A stretch of DNA of 64,000 nucleotides from NCBI RefSeq assembly GCF_000619945.1, contig NZ_JHVC01000007.1, positions 124,001 through 188,000 on the forward strand, given 5' to 3'. Below the pieces are notes generated by a model. It searched no databases. It saw only the letters and a list, made by a program, of their open reading frames with translations, and was not told where the DNA came from. Origin of the DNA: Clostridium lundense DSM 17049 (GTDB taxonomy: Bacteria > Bacillota > Clostridia > Clostridiales > Clostridiaceae). Of this stretch, positions 44,536 to 52,958 are shown one piece after another (position 1 is the stretch's first letter; every line of letters starts with the position of its first letter). A program made the translations under genes and the position numbers.

Positions 44536-46359
44536 ATGAAGAAATATATTTTTTTGTTTATTACATCTATAGTATTATTTTTCACAATAGGAAAGGTATC
44601 AGCAAAAGAAATAATAAATATAATAGTTCTTAAAGCTGGAAACGAAACTAAGGATGGATTTCCCGTTTATGAAGAGGGTGGAGATACTAAAGCTTTTATG
44701 GAGGTTTATAACAAATCCTTTATGAAAGAATCCATAGATCTATATGGACTAGCACAACAATATTCAACCTCAAAAAATAAAAAATTCTATGTAGCTTTTA
44801 AGAAAGGCTCAGGCTGTTACGGCAGTATTGGTTTTTATCTTAAAAAGGATGGGAAACTTTATAATAAAACAAAGTCACCTTATATAGAACTTTCGCCGGA
44901 TCAATTAAATAATAATTATAATAGGCTTCAATCTATAACACAAATTTTTCCTCATGAAATGGGACATGTTTTATATGGGATTACTGCTGGAGAAAATAAG
45001 GATATTGATCAAAATACAGTAGATATACATTATTCAGATATTGTTACAGAGTATAGCATTGCCTTTAATGAAGGCTTTGGAGAGCACTTTGAGGTTATTT
45101 CAAGGCTTTATGAAGAAAACAAAGTAGTTAAAGATGGTATATATAATGATATAGAAAGAATAAAGAATAGTATAAATCCAAGAATAAACAGAATAAACAG
45201 AGATTTTATTTTTCCTTTAAGATTAGATTATTATAGAGAAACTTGTATGTTTTGCCAATCACAATATGAAGGATTAAAAAGGCATGAATTTGCTTTAAAT
45301 AGCCATGGTAAGTATAAAAATTTAAGACATGATTTTATGAATAGCGAAAAATCAGTTTTGTATAGAAATATGGGACTTTATCAAGACAAATCTAACAAAA
45401 GAACACTAGAACAAAGCTTATCTACAGAAGCAGTTAATTCTAGTTTTTTTGTAAAACTTATAACTACTGATAAAGGAACATTAAGCGAAAGATATTCTAA
45501 GGTTTTCAATGTATTTAGTAAACATATAAATAAAGACGATAAACCTGAGTTAATACAATTTACAAATGGATATATTAAAGAATATCCAGAAGACAAGAAT
45601 AGGGTATTAAATATTTTTAATGAAAGTACAGGGTATGATTTCACAAAGGAATGTGGTAGAGAAATATGGATAGTTAGTGAAGGTAAGCATTCTAATGTAA
45701 TTATGGATCAATTTGCAGGTCTTAATTTCCCTATGTATGTATTTAATATAAATACTTGTGAGAAAGAAGACTTACTTAAATTAAAAGGCATAAGTAAAAG
45801 CGATGCAGAAAGTATTATTGCATATAGAGATGAAAATGGATATTTTAACGATGTTAGAGAATTTGAAAAAATAAAAGGAATAACCAAAGCTTCTGTTGAA
45901 ATTTTAAAGAATAGTAGTAGTAAAGAAAAACTTAAAAAAGTAAAAAATGAACTTAAAAATATTTCAAGGAATATAGAAAATAAAGTTTTCAATATAGCTC
46001 TTGGCAATTTTAAGCATTTAATTTTAAGAACTGTGGAATGGCTTGTTATATTTTTAATTTTTTATTATTTAATAATTGCTAGAAAAACAATTAAGAATAA
46101 AAATGACTTATTTAAATCTATAGCTAAGAAATCTTTTAAATTTATATTTTATGTTTTATTGGGGCTTACTTCCGCATTTGCTAGCAATGCTATTTGGATA
46201 GGTAATAAGAATTTAAATCCTATAATAATTTTTATGTTATTAATTTTTATATTACAAGGTATAGGATTTTTGATAATAAGAAGAAACAAAGTTAAGTTAA
46301 AAGATAGTTTTATATCAACGATAATGCTGATGATAATAATTATATATTCACTATGTTGA
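44536..46359 (+). CDS. Secreted HExxH metalloprotease-like protein with ComEA-type HhH and membrane tail
   Basis: A 607-residue protein. An N-terminal signal sequence (residues 1-23) is followed by an extracellular zincin-like domain with HEMGH at 140-144 and NEGFGEH near 178, a plausible third zinc ligand. Residues about 404-458 are a helix-hairpin-helix of the ComEA type (INTCEKEDLLKLKGISKSDAESII; FNDVREFEKIKGITKASVEIL). Four hydrophobic segments end the chain. ComEA HhH domains bind extracellular DNA. The combination with a metalloprotease is unfamiliar to me. AGAGGAGGAG precedes the ATG. Function inferred only at the domain level. Confidence 0.75.
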   Translation: MKKYIFLFITSIVLFFTIGKVSAKEIINIIVLKAGNETKDGFPVYEEGGDTKAFMEVYNKSFMKESIDLYGLAQQYSTSKNKKFYVAFKKGSGCYGSIGFYLKKDGKLYNKTKSPYIELSPDQLNNNYNRLQSITQIFPHEMGHVLYGITAGENKDIDQNTVDIHYSDIVTEYSIAFNEGFGEHFEVISRLYEENKVVKDGIYNDIERIKNSINPRINRINRDFIFPLRLDYYRETCMFCQSQYEGLKRHEFALNSHGKYKNLRHDFMNSEKSVLYRNMGLYQDKSNKRTLEQSLSTEAVNSSFFVKLITTDKGTLSERYSKVFNVFSKHINKDDKPELIQFTNGYIKEYPEDKNRVLNIFNESTGYDFTKECGREIWIVSEGKHSNVIMDQFAGLNFPMYVFNINTCEKEDLLKLKGISKSDAESIIAYRDENGYFNDVREFEKIKGITKASVEILKNSSSKEKLKKVKNELKNISRNIENKVFNIALGNFKHLILRTVEWLVIFLIFYYLIIARKTIKNKNDLFKSIAKKSFKFIFYVLLGLTSAFASNAIWIGNKNLNPIIIFMLLIFILQGIGFLIIRRNKVKLKDSFISTIMLMIIIIYSLC

Positions 46360-46390
46360 TAAATTTAATTGATAATAAATAGAATTTTTA

Positions 46391-46428
46391 AAAGTTATCA
46401 GCTCAACTTTATTGTTGATAACTTTTTT
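46391..46428 (+). terminator. Terminator after the HExxH-HhH gene
   Basis: A perfect 10-bp stem AAAGTTATCA/TGATAACTTT (46391-46400 with 46416-46425) is followed by a T run. It lies between the metalloprotease-like gene and the two-component operon. Confidence 0.75.
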
Positions 46429-46453
46429 GAAAAGTATATTAAGGAGAGTCACT

Positions 46454-47143
46454 ATGAATAAAATTACTATATTGGTTGTGGATGATGAAAAAGAAATTAG
46501 AGAACTTATAGAAATATATTTAAGGAATGAAGGCTATGATGTAATTACTGCAGAAGATGGGTTTCAAACTTTAGAACTAGCTAAAAGCAGCAATATACAA
46601 CTTATTATTCTTGATATTATGCTTCCTAATATTGATGGAATACAAATTTGTAAAAAAATAAGGGAGTATTTAGATGTACCTATTATAATGCTATCAGCCA
46701 AGAGAGAAGATAACGATAAAATTTTAGGTATAATTACAGGGGCAGATGATTATGTTACCAAACCATTTAATCCCCTAGAGCTTGTAGTAAGAGTTAAAGC
46801 ACAACTAAGAAGATATCTCAAGGCAGCTATAGTTCCTAAAAGTAATGAAATAGTAATTGATGATTTGCTAATAAATTCAGATACACATAGGGTTTATGTA
46901 TCTGGAAAAGAAATAAAATTTACTTCTAAGGAATTTGAGATATTAAAATTACTAGCAGAAAATAGAGATGTGGTTTTTAGCAGCAGAAACATCTATGAAC
47001 ATGTATGGAAGGAAGAATTTTATGAATCAGATTCCACTATTATGACACATATAAAGAATATTAGGGAAAAGCTTGGGGACAGTGTTAAAAATCCTAAATA
47101 TATAAAAACTATATGGGGAGTTGGATATAAAATTGAGAAATAA
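46454..47143 (+). CDS. OmpR-family response regulator
   Basis: A 229-residue regulator. The receiver domain has acidic pair DDE near residue 10, phospho-acceptor D in ILDIMLPNIDG near 53, and K in DYVTKPFNP. The C-terminal winged helix ends WGVGYKIEK. AAGGAGAG lies ten bases before ATG 46454. Its stop overlaps the kinase start. The target genes are unknown; the small membrane protein downstream is a candidate. Confidence 0.92.
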   Translation: MNKITILVVDDEKEIRELIEIYLRNEGYDVITAEDGFQTLELAKSSNIQLIILDIMLPNIDGIQICKKIREYLDVPIIMLSAKREDNDKILGIITGADDYVTKPFNPLELVVRVKAQLRRYLKAAIVPKSNEIVIDDLLINSDTHRVYVSGKEIKFTSKEFEILKLLAENRDVVFSSRNIYEHVWKEEFYESDSTIMTHIKNIREKLGDSVKNPKYIKTIWGVGYKIEK

Positions 47144-48521
47144 GTACTTAGGTGGTATCAGACTCAGATTTCTCTTAATATTTTTTATATCTATTATTTT
47201 CGCAACCATTAGTGCACTTACTATAAATAATATTTTAAGAAATAGAAGAACAGATTATTCAAAAGAGATACAAAATTTTAATCGTAGATGTTCGCCTATA
47301 TTTAGTGAAATAAAAGAAAATATGAACAATAAAAAAGAATTACAAAATATCATAGATAAAAATTCAAGTAATAAGGATATCTACATAGTTAATAAGAATG
47401 GAGAGGTACTATTAAAACAACAAAATAATTGTGAAAAACAGTTAGATATAGATAAACTTCTAAAAATAAAATCACAAGATAATTACTTTTCTAGAGGGAA
47501 TAAAGGTATATTTTTTGATGGAAAGGAAATTAAGTATTACAATATAGAAAAATTAGATGAAAATAGATATATTGTAGCTTCCGTATTTTTGGTTATGGGG
47601 GATGATTCTATAACTTTCATTTTATTAATAATAATATTTATTGTAGTGTTTTTACTATTAACTTATGGAAGAATAAAGTATATAGATAATTTGTCAAAAG
47701 GACTAAAGGAGATATCAAAAGGGAATCTTGATTATCGAGTTCAGATAAAAGGAAAAGATGAACTTGCACTTCTTGGAAAAAATATAAATTATATGACTGA
47801 AGAGTTAAAGATTGCAAAGGAAAAAGAAAAACAGATTAAAAAAAATAAGGATATGCTTATAGTCAGTGTATCACACGATTTAAGAACTCCTTTAACGTCA
47901 ATTGTTGGTTATGTAAAACTTCTAAAGGAAAAATACAAAGGAAAAGATGATATAAGCAGATATATAGATATAATGGACAATAAATCTCATAGACTTGAAG
48001 AGTTAATAAATGATCTTTTTGAGTATACTAAGCTGACTTCTTATGATATTAAGCTTGAGAAAACTAATATTTCATTAAATGAGTTTATTAGGCAAGTAGT
48101 GGAAGGTATGATGTCTACATGCAATCAAAATAATTTAAACATTTTTTTAGAAGCGCCAGATAAAGAAGTAATTGTAAATGTGGATCCTATGAAAATGATG
48201 AGAGTTTTTGAAAATATTATTACTAATGCCATAAGATATAGTGATAAAGCAGGAAACATAAAAGTGAAAATTTCTCAGCATAAAGATGGGGCAATAGTTA
48301 GTATTGAAAATGAAGGTAAGAGTATAAGAAAAGAAGAACTAGATAAGATTTTTGATAGATTTTATAGAACTGATGAGGCAAGAAGCTCTGAAACTGGAGG
48401 TTCTGGTATAGGTCTTTCTATTGCAAAAAGCATTGTTGAGCTACATCATGGAGAGATATGGGCAGAATGTGAAGAAAATAAGGTTTGCTTTTTTGTATTA
48501 ATTAAAGGACAGGATAATTAA
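47133..48521 (+). CDS. Sensor histidine kinase with HAMP domain
   Basis: A 462-residue kinase: two transmembrane segments (about 8-30 and 155-180) flank an extracytoplasmic sensor of about 120 residues. HAMP, HisKA with SVSHDLRTPLTSIVGY, and the HATPase with NIITNAIRYSD, FDRFYRTDEARS and GGSGIGLSIAKSIVELHHG follow. The likely start is TTG 47133, overlapping the response-regulator stop; TTG 47121 abuts its own ribosome site. The signal is unknown. Confidence 0.9.
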   Translation: MRNKYLGGIRLRFLLIFFISIIFATISALTINNILRNRRTDYSKEIQNFNRRCSPIFSEIKENMNNKKELQNIIDKNSSNKDIYIVNKNGEVLLKQQNNCEKQLDIDKLLKIKSQDNYFSRGNKGIFFDGKEIKYYNIEKLDENRYIVASVFLVMGDDSITFILLIIIFIVVFLLLTYGRIKYIDNLSKGLKEISKGNLDYRVQIKGKDELALLGKNINYMTEELKIAKEKEKQIKKNKDMLIVSVSHDLRTPLTSIVGYVKLLKEKYKGKDDISRYIDIMDNKSHRLEELINDLFEYTKLTSYDIKLEKTNISLNEFIRQVVEGMMSTCNQNNLNIFLEAPDKEVIVNVDPMKMMRVFENIITNAIRYSDKAGNIKVKISQHKDGAIVSIENEGKSIRKEELDKIFDRFYRTDEARSSETGGSGIGLSIAKSIVELHHGEIWAECEENKVCFFVLIKGQDN

Positions 48522-48690
48522 AGTTAACAGTAAAGTGGATATTCACTCTTATGCATTTAGATTGCGCAGCTTATGCTCATGTTTACAATTGGTATCATTT
48601 CACAATAAAATATCTCCTAATTAATAATTTATTTTCGAACATAATAACTATAGGTAATTATTATATAGATTAATAGGAGGTATTTTATGA

Positions 48691-49098
48691 ATGTTTAGCT
48701 TTCCAGATACTACAAAAAGAGTAGAATTGAATACGGATGAGTGCATTAATGAAAAGATTAGAAAAAGAACTTTGAAAAATATTGAGTATTATACTAATAA
48801 AGAAAATGAAGAAATTATATCTAGAATAAAAAAGCTTAACAAAGAATGGGATATTGAAAGATTACTTGAAGCTAATGCAGCATCTGCTGTGATTTTAAGT
48901 ACCATGCTAGGACTTAAAGTAAATAAAAAATGGTTTTATATTTCAGGAATAGTAGGAGGATTTTTATTACAACATGCACTTCAAGGATGGTGCCCACCAG
49001 TGCCTATTTTTAGAAGATTAGGAGTACGAACTTCTTCAGAAATTAATTATGAAAAGGAACTACTTGGAAAATTACTTAAAGCTCATGGAAGTTATTAG
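48691..49098 (+). CDS. Small membrane protein with DUF2892/YgaP-like segment
   Basis: A 135-residue protein with a basic, helical N-terminal 60 residues, then two hydrophobic segments (AASAVILSTMLGLKV and WFYISGIVGGFLLQHALQGW) followed by PPVPIFRRLGVRTSSEI. That last block is characteristic of DUF2892 proteins of the YgaP type, which often accompany rhodanese domains. AGGAGG is 12 bases before ATG 48691; a closer ATG at 48687 meets a stop after three codons. Confidence 0.7.
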   Translation: MFSFPDTTKRVELNTDECINEKIRKRTLKNIEYYTNKENEEIISRIKKLNKEWDIERLLEANAASAVILSTMLGLKVNKKWFYISGIVGGFLLQHALQGWCPPVPIFRRLGVRTSSEINYEKELLGKLLKAHGSY

Positions 49099-49171
49099 TT
49101 TTATTAAGTTTTGTTAATGTTAGTAAGAAGTTGATAAAGAATAATATTATATAGTATGTGTTTTAGCTATA

Positions 49172-49222
49172 TTTTAAAATAGAGATGGTACTTTATGCAC
49201 TATCTCTATTTTAAAATTTTTT
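49172..49222. terminator. Strong palindromic terminator
   Basis: A perfect 16-bp inverted repeat (49172-49187 with 49203-49218) with A-rich and T-rich flanks works in either direction. The rest of the gap 49099-49443 shows no gene; it must hold the promoter of the sigma-factor operon, which I cannot place with confidence. Confidence 0.8.
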
Positions 49223-49443
49223 GATTTTGTTGGTACTTTCAAATTTATGAAGGGTAATTTGAAGTATTAGGATGCTGTTAGTTATTTTTAGACTGATTAT
49301 ATAGAATTATTGTACTATAGTTACATATATAACCTTTTTAACCCTTAATATTAAAGAATAGAATACTTTTATAATTTGTGCGATAGATTTTGAGACTACT
49401 TACGTTAATATAGATGAAGGTACCTTTAGAAGGGATGAAGAAG

Positions 49444-49989
49444 ATGATAAATGAAGACAATTTTATTCAAGGCTTAAAATATAAAGATTTAAAAGCTTTA
49501 GATTATTTAGTAGAAAACTATTCGGATTTAGGCTTAAAGGTAAGTTATAATATTTTAAATAATAGGCAGCTTAGTGAGGAATGTACTAATGATGTTTTAC
49601 TTAAGATCTGGGACAATATATCTTCCTTTAGTGGGAGTAATGAAAGTTTTGCTAAATGGTTTGTAGTTATAACTAAAAGACAAGCAGTAGATATATTAAG
49701 AAAAGAAAAGAGGCATAGCTCTAGTTTGGAGTTAAAGGAAGATTTAGCTTATACCATTGATGATAATGTTTTTGAACAAGTAAATAACAAATTAGATGGA
49801 GAAACATTGAAATCTAGTTTAGAAATGCTAGATGAAGGGAGTAAAGAAATAATTATTAGACGTTATTATAAGGATGAGAGTTTAGATAAAATAAGTGATA
49901 ATCTAGGGATAAACAAAAGTGCTGTAAGTAATAGACTTTCTAGAGTTAAGAAAAAGCTAAGGTGCATATTTGCAGGGAGGAATTTATAA
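49444..49989 (+). CDS. ECF-type sigma factor
   Basis: A 181-residue sigma-70 family protein. Region 2 (ALDYLVENYSDLGLKVSYNIL...ECTNDVLLKIWDNISSFSG...FAKWFVVITKRQAVDILRKEKR) and region 4 (LEMLDEGSKEIIIRRYYKDESLDKISDNLGINKSAVSNRLSRVKKKL) are present. It is of the class that pairs with DUF4179 anti-sigma factors, and one follows with a TAATG overlap. The start at 49444 has GAAGGG nine bases upstream. Confidence 0.9.
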   Translation: MINEDNFIQGLKYKDLKALDYLVENYSDLGLKVSYNILNNRQLSEECTNDVLLKIWDNISSFSGSNESFAKWFVVITKRQAVDILRKEKRHSSSLELKEDLAYTIDDNVFEQVNNKLDGETLKSSLEMLDEGSKEIIIRRYYKDESLDKISDNLGINKSAVSNRLSRVKKKLRCIFAGRNL

Positions 49990-51311
49990 TGGATTATGAT
50001 TTTAAGAATATAAATCTTCAAGATGTAGATTTAGAAGAATATAATTCTATAGATATAAGATTTTCTAGTAAAGAAAAGGAAAATATAAAAAAGAATTTAA
50101 GAAAAAAGATTGAAAAAAGAAAAAGTAAGAGAAAGGATTTAGCGGCAGCTATAGCTTCAGTATTAATATTAGTATTATTGGTATCTAATGGAAATAGCGT
50201 ATTAGCCAATGTACTACCTACATTTAACAGGCTATATGAAAGTATTGGCTTTAAATCAGAGTATTTATCACAGTCAGTTTATATAGGGAAGACCTATGAA
50301 GAGAATGGAATAAAGATTACTTTGGAGAATTTGACAGGAACAAATCATGTGATGAAGGTGGCTGTAAAGGTGCAATATAGTGATAAGTGGACAAAACTAA
50401 ATAGACCTCTAGTTCACTTTGGATGTGGTTTTGAGGGGAAATTAGATACTGGTTCATCAGGAGGATTGAAAGATATAGGTGAAAACACACAACTTTGGGT
50501 TGTTGAGTTTGCTTCAGAGAATGAATTCCCAATGAAAGGGAATTTTAATATTATGGCTATCAGTGATGGTTTTAAGAAACCAATAGTGTGGGATATGAAG
50601 GTGGATTTTTCAAAGAATTTTAAGGAAACCATTGAAAAAGGTATAACTATGTCTAAGGATATAGGAGTTACTATTAATCATATTGAAATTAATACACTAG
50701 GTACTATTATGACTAGCAACAATAATCTTGTGGGTTTACCAAATGGAGAGAGCTATTATTTGAAGGTAGATAATAAAATTTATCCTATACTTGGATCTTC
50801 TTGGGGCAAAAATGAGTGCCATACTTTTATGCAAAATGTTAGTTATAACTCTATTAAAAATTCTAAGAATATTTCACTTGTAAAACATAGTATCAAAAGT
50901 TTTGAAAAAATAGCTACTAAAGAAATGACAAAGGAAGAGGGCATAAAAAATGATGAAAGAATAAAAAAACAACTAGATAAACTTCCTAAAGGAGAGATAA
51001 GCGGAGTAATCTACACAAAGAAAATTACTTTTAATAATGGAAATAAGGCTGAAATCTATAATATAGAGAGAAAGGATGGAAAAATCCGTGTCTATATTAA
51101 AGGTGATGATAAGAAACAAGTATTTAACATGCTTTCAGATTTATATACCAGTACAGGTATTTTAGTTCAAGGTATAGAGGAAACTAGTGAGGGATATATT
51201 GCAGAATTTGATGATGTGTCACAGGATAAGGTGACTATTAAACTTAATGTTCATATATTAGACTGTAAAGGAGATTATAATGAAGATGAGTCAGAACTTA
51301 CATTAAAATAA
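49989..51311 (+). CDS. DUF4179 anti-sigma factor
   Basis: A 440-residue membrane protein. A cytosolic N-terminal tail of about 50 residues binds the sigma factor. One transmembrane helix (DLAAAIASVLILVLLVSNGNSVLA) follows, then an extracellular DUF4179 region (PTFNRLYESIGF...YIGKTYEENGIKITLENLTGTNHVMKVAVKV) and a C-terminal domain. GGGAGG lies eight bases before the ATG. It overlaps the sigma gene by one base and controls sigma release in response to an envelope signal not known. Confidence 0.88.
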   Translation: MDYDFKNINLQDVDLEEYNSIDIRFSSKEKENIKKNLRKKIEKRKSKRKDLAAAIASVLILVLLVSNGNSVLANVLPTFNRLYESIGFKSEYLSQSVYIGKTYEENGIKITLENLTGTNHVMKVAVKVQYSDKWTKLNRPLVHFGCGFEGKLDTGSSGGLKDIGENTQLWVVEFASENEFPMKGNFNIMAISDGFKKPIVWDMKVDFSKNFKETIEKGITMSKDIGVTINHIEINTLGTIMTSNNNLVGLPNGESYYLKVDNKIYPILGSSWGKNECHTFMQNVSYNSIKNSKNISLVKHSIKSFEKIATKEMTKEEGIKNDERIKKQLDKLPKGEISGVIYTKKITFNNGNKAEIYNIERKDGKIRVYIKGDDKKQVFNMLSDLYTSTGILVQGIEETSEGYIAEFDDVSQDKVTIKLNVHILDCKGDYNEDESELTLK

Positions 51312-51331
51312 ACTAGGAGAGATAATAGAAA

Positions 51332-51367
51332 AGAGCGCTAACCTTCAGAGGATAGTGCTCTATTTTT
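51332..51367 (+). terminator. Terminator of the sigma/anti-sigma operon
   Basis: AGAGCGCTA (51332-51340) pairs with TAGTGCTCT (51353-51361, one G-U pair) and is followed by ATTTTTT. Confidence 0.85.
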
Positions 51368-51419
51368 TGTTGTCTATAAATAAAATCACCAACCAAGCTG
51401 TTGGATATTTATCAACTAT

Positions 51420-51454
51420 TTGATAATGATAATTAATATCATTTGTGTTATAAT
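51420..51454 (+). promoter_or_regulatory. Fur box and -10 upstream of the AraC gene
   Basis: ATGATA-ATTAA-TATCAT (51426-51442) is a perfect 6-5-6 dyad within GATAATGATAATTAATATCATT, a close match to the Fur consensus. TATAAT (51449-51454) follows directly. The AraC regulator, and through it the ABC pair, are therefore probably iron-repressed. Confidence 0.78.
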
Positions 51455-51471
51455 TAACATAGATTGATTTT

Positions 51472-51606
51472 ATAAACAGAGTTCTTAGCTTCAGAAGGAG
51501 TTTTTACTCCCACTGAAGCTTTAGAAATCGTTATCCAGGGACGTAGCCGCTCTTTACTCCCACTTTAAAGAAGATGGGAGTATTAGAGCGGGTAGTCATC
51601 GGATAA
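51472..51606 (+). repeat. Structured dispersed repeat (copy 1, full)
   Basis: A 135-base element with two compound hairpins. AGCTTCAG..GGAGT-TTTT-ACTCC..CTGAAGCT comes first. CGCTCT..ACTCCCA...TGGGAGT..AGAGCG follows, enclosed by ATCC/GGAT. A shorter copy lies inverted at 63748-63834 and a partial one at 1120-1147. It sits in the leader between the Fur-box promoter and the AraC gene, so it is probably transcribed. I do not recognise it as a named riboswitch. Confidence 0.65.
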
Positions 51607-51704
51607 ATTGTTAATAATTAAATCAGTACAGTATGTTAAGAAAGAATGAAAATATTTAGCTAATAAAATTAAATGGTTAATGAGAAAAATGAGGTGATTT
51701 ATAT

Positions 51705-52703
51705 ATGATAAAACAGTATGAGTATAAAGTAAATAATAAGGAAGCTTATGGGGATTCCATTTGCTATGCATTTAATGAAGCTTATAATTCAAACAACAAT
51801 AATTTTTGTTATACAATTCCCAAGGAAGCTGGTAATGGACGGTTGAGTAGTATATGCGGATCTAGAGGTGTTCGTATAATTGATTATGATTTGAATTTTC
51901 AGGAACCTATTGAAGTGTGGGGAGTTTCAAGAGTTCCACATATGGATATGCTATTTTGTCTTGGAGACAACTTGAATTGGAAATTACCACAGGCAGGCAA
52001 AGAATTTGAGATGTTTTCTGGAGAAAGTTATATTGGTACAAGTTACGAAACAATAAAAAACAGTGTTTATCCTGCACAGTGTGATATTCATTTAATTGAA
52101 ATTAAAATGCCACTATCCGAAATACAGGATACTCTTGAAAGTATTAGTGTTCATTGCAATATGCATTGTGGTTCTTCAAAAAACAGGTTTTGCGGTAAAT
52201 ACAAAGTAACACCATCTATTCAAGTGATTCTACAGAAAATATTAAAGTGTCCCTATCAGAATTCTTTAAAACAACTTTATGTGGAAGGGAAGTTATTGGA
52301 ACTTATTGCAGTATATTTGAATGAGGTTGTTTATCAAACAGAAAAAGTTACTTCTAGTGTGAATTTGTCAGCAGAAGATTTAAAGTGTATCTATGATGCA
52401 AAAGATATATTAGATGAAAATTTATCAGAAGCACCTTCTATAAGTTGCCTTTCAAAAGCTATTTTTCTGAATGAATACAAATTAAAAAAAGGATTTAAAG
52501 AAGTTTTTGGAGTACCTGTACACACTTATGTTATAAATCAAAGGTTGGAAATGGCAAAGTTTTTATTAGAAGAAAAAAAGCTTAATGTTAGTGATGTAGC
52601 AGTACGAGTGGGCTATTTGAATATGAGTCATTTTGCAGCCGCATTTAACAAAAGATATGGCGTTAACCCTGGGGCGTATATAAAGAATATTAAAAACATG
52701 TAA
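51705..52703 (+). CDS. AraC-family regulator (YbtA-like context)
   Basis: A 332-residue regulator with a two-helix-turn-helix AraC domain at the C terminus (residues about 230-330: CLSKAIFLNEYKLKKGFKEVFGVPVHTYVINQRLEMAKFLLEEKKLNVSDVAVRVGYLNMSHFAAAFNKRYG). The N-terminal 220 residues would bind the ligand. GAGGTGA precedes the ATG. A Fur box upstream and a heterodimeric ABC exporter-fold pair downstream match the arrangement of YbtA with YbtPQ, in which the regulator senses a ferric siderophore. The ligand here is not known. Confidence 0.88.
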   Translation: MIKQYEYKVNNKEAYGDSICYAFNEAYNSNNNNFCYTIPKEAGNGRLSSICGSRGVRIIDYDLNFQEPIEVWGVSRVPHMDMLFCLGDNLNWKLPQAGKEFEMFSGESYIGTSYETIKNSVYPAQCDIHLIEIKMPLSEIQDTLESISVHCNMHCGSSKNRFCGKYKVTPSIQVILQKILKCPYQNSLKQLYVEGKLLELIAVYLNEVVYQTEKVTSSVNLSAEDLKCIYDAKDILDENLSEAPSISCLSKAIFLNEYKLKKGFKEVFGVPVHTYVINQRLEMAKFLLEEKKLNVSDVAVRVGYLNMSHFAAAFNKRYGVNPGAYIKNIKNM

Positions 52704-52718
52704 AGAGTATTTTAGTTT

Positions 52719-52747
52719 ACAGCATACTTTTGTGTATGCTGTTTTTT
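52719..52747 (+). terminator. Terminator after the AraC gene
   Basis: A perfect 9-bp stem ACAGCATAC/GTATGCTGT (52719-52727 with 52734-52742) is followed by a T run. The ABC pair therefore has its own promoter in 52748-52958, which I cannot fix precisely. Confidence 0.88.
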
Positions 52748-52958
52748 ATTCCAATTTGAGCGAATATAATACTAATTTGGGCAGAGAAGCAATATATAGT
52801 TATTTTATACTTATGGAAGTAGAAGTATTAAAAATAGTTAGGTGGTTTAAATAATTGTAAGTAAATGAAAATCGTGGAATTATTGATTTTCTGGTACAGC
52901 ATAATTCTAAGATGCTTTTATCTTGTATGTTGGATGAAAAATAAAAGAGGTGATTTAT

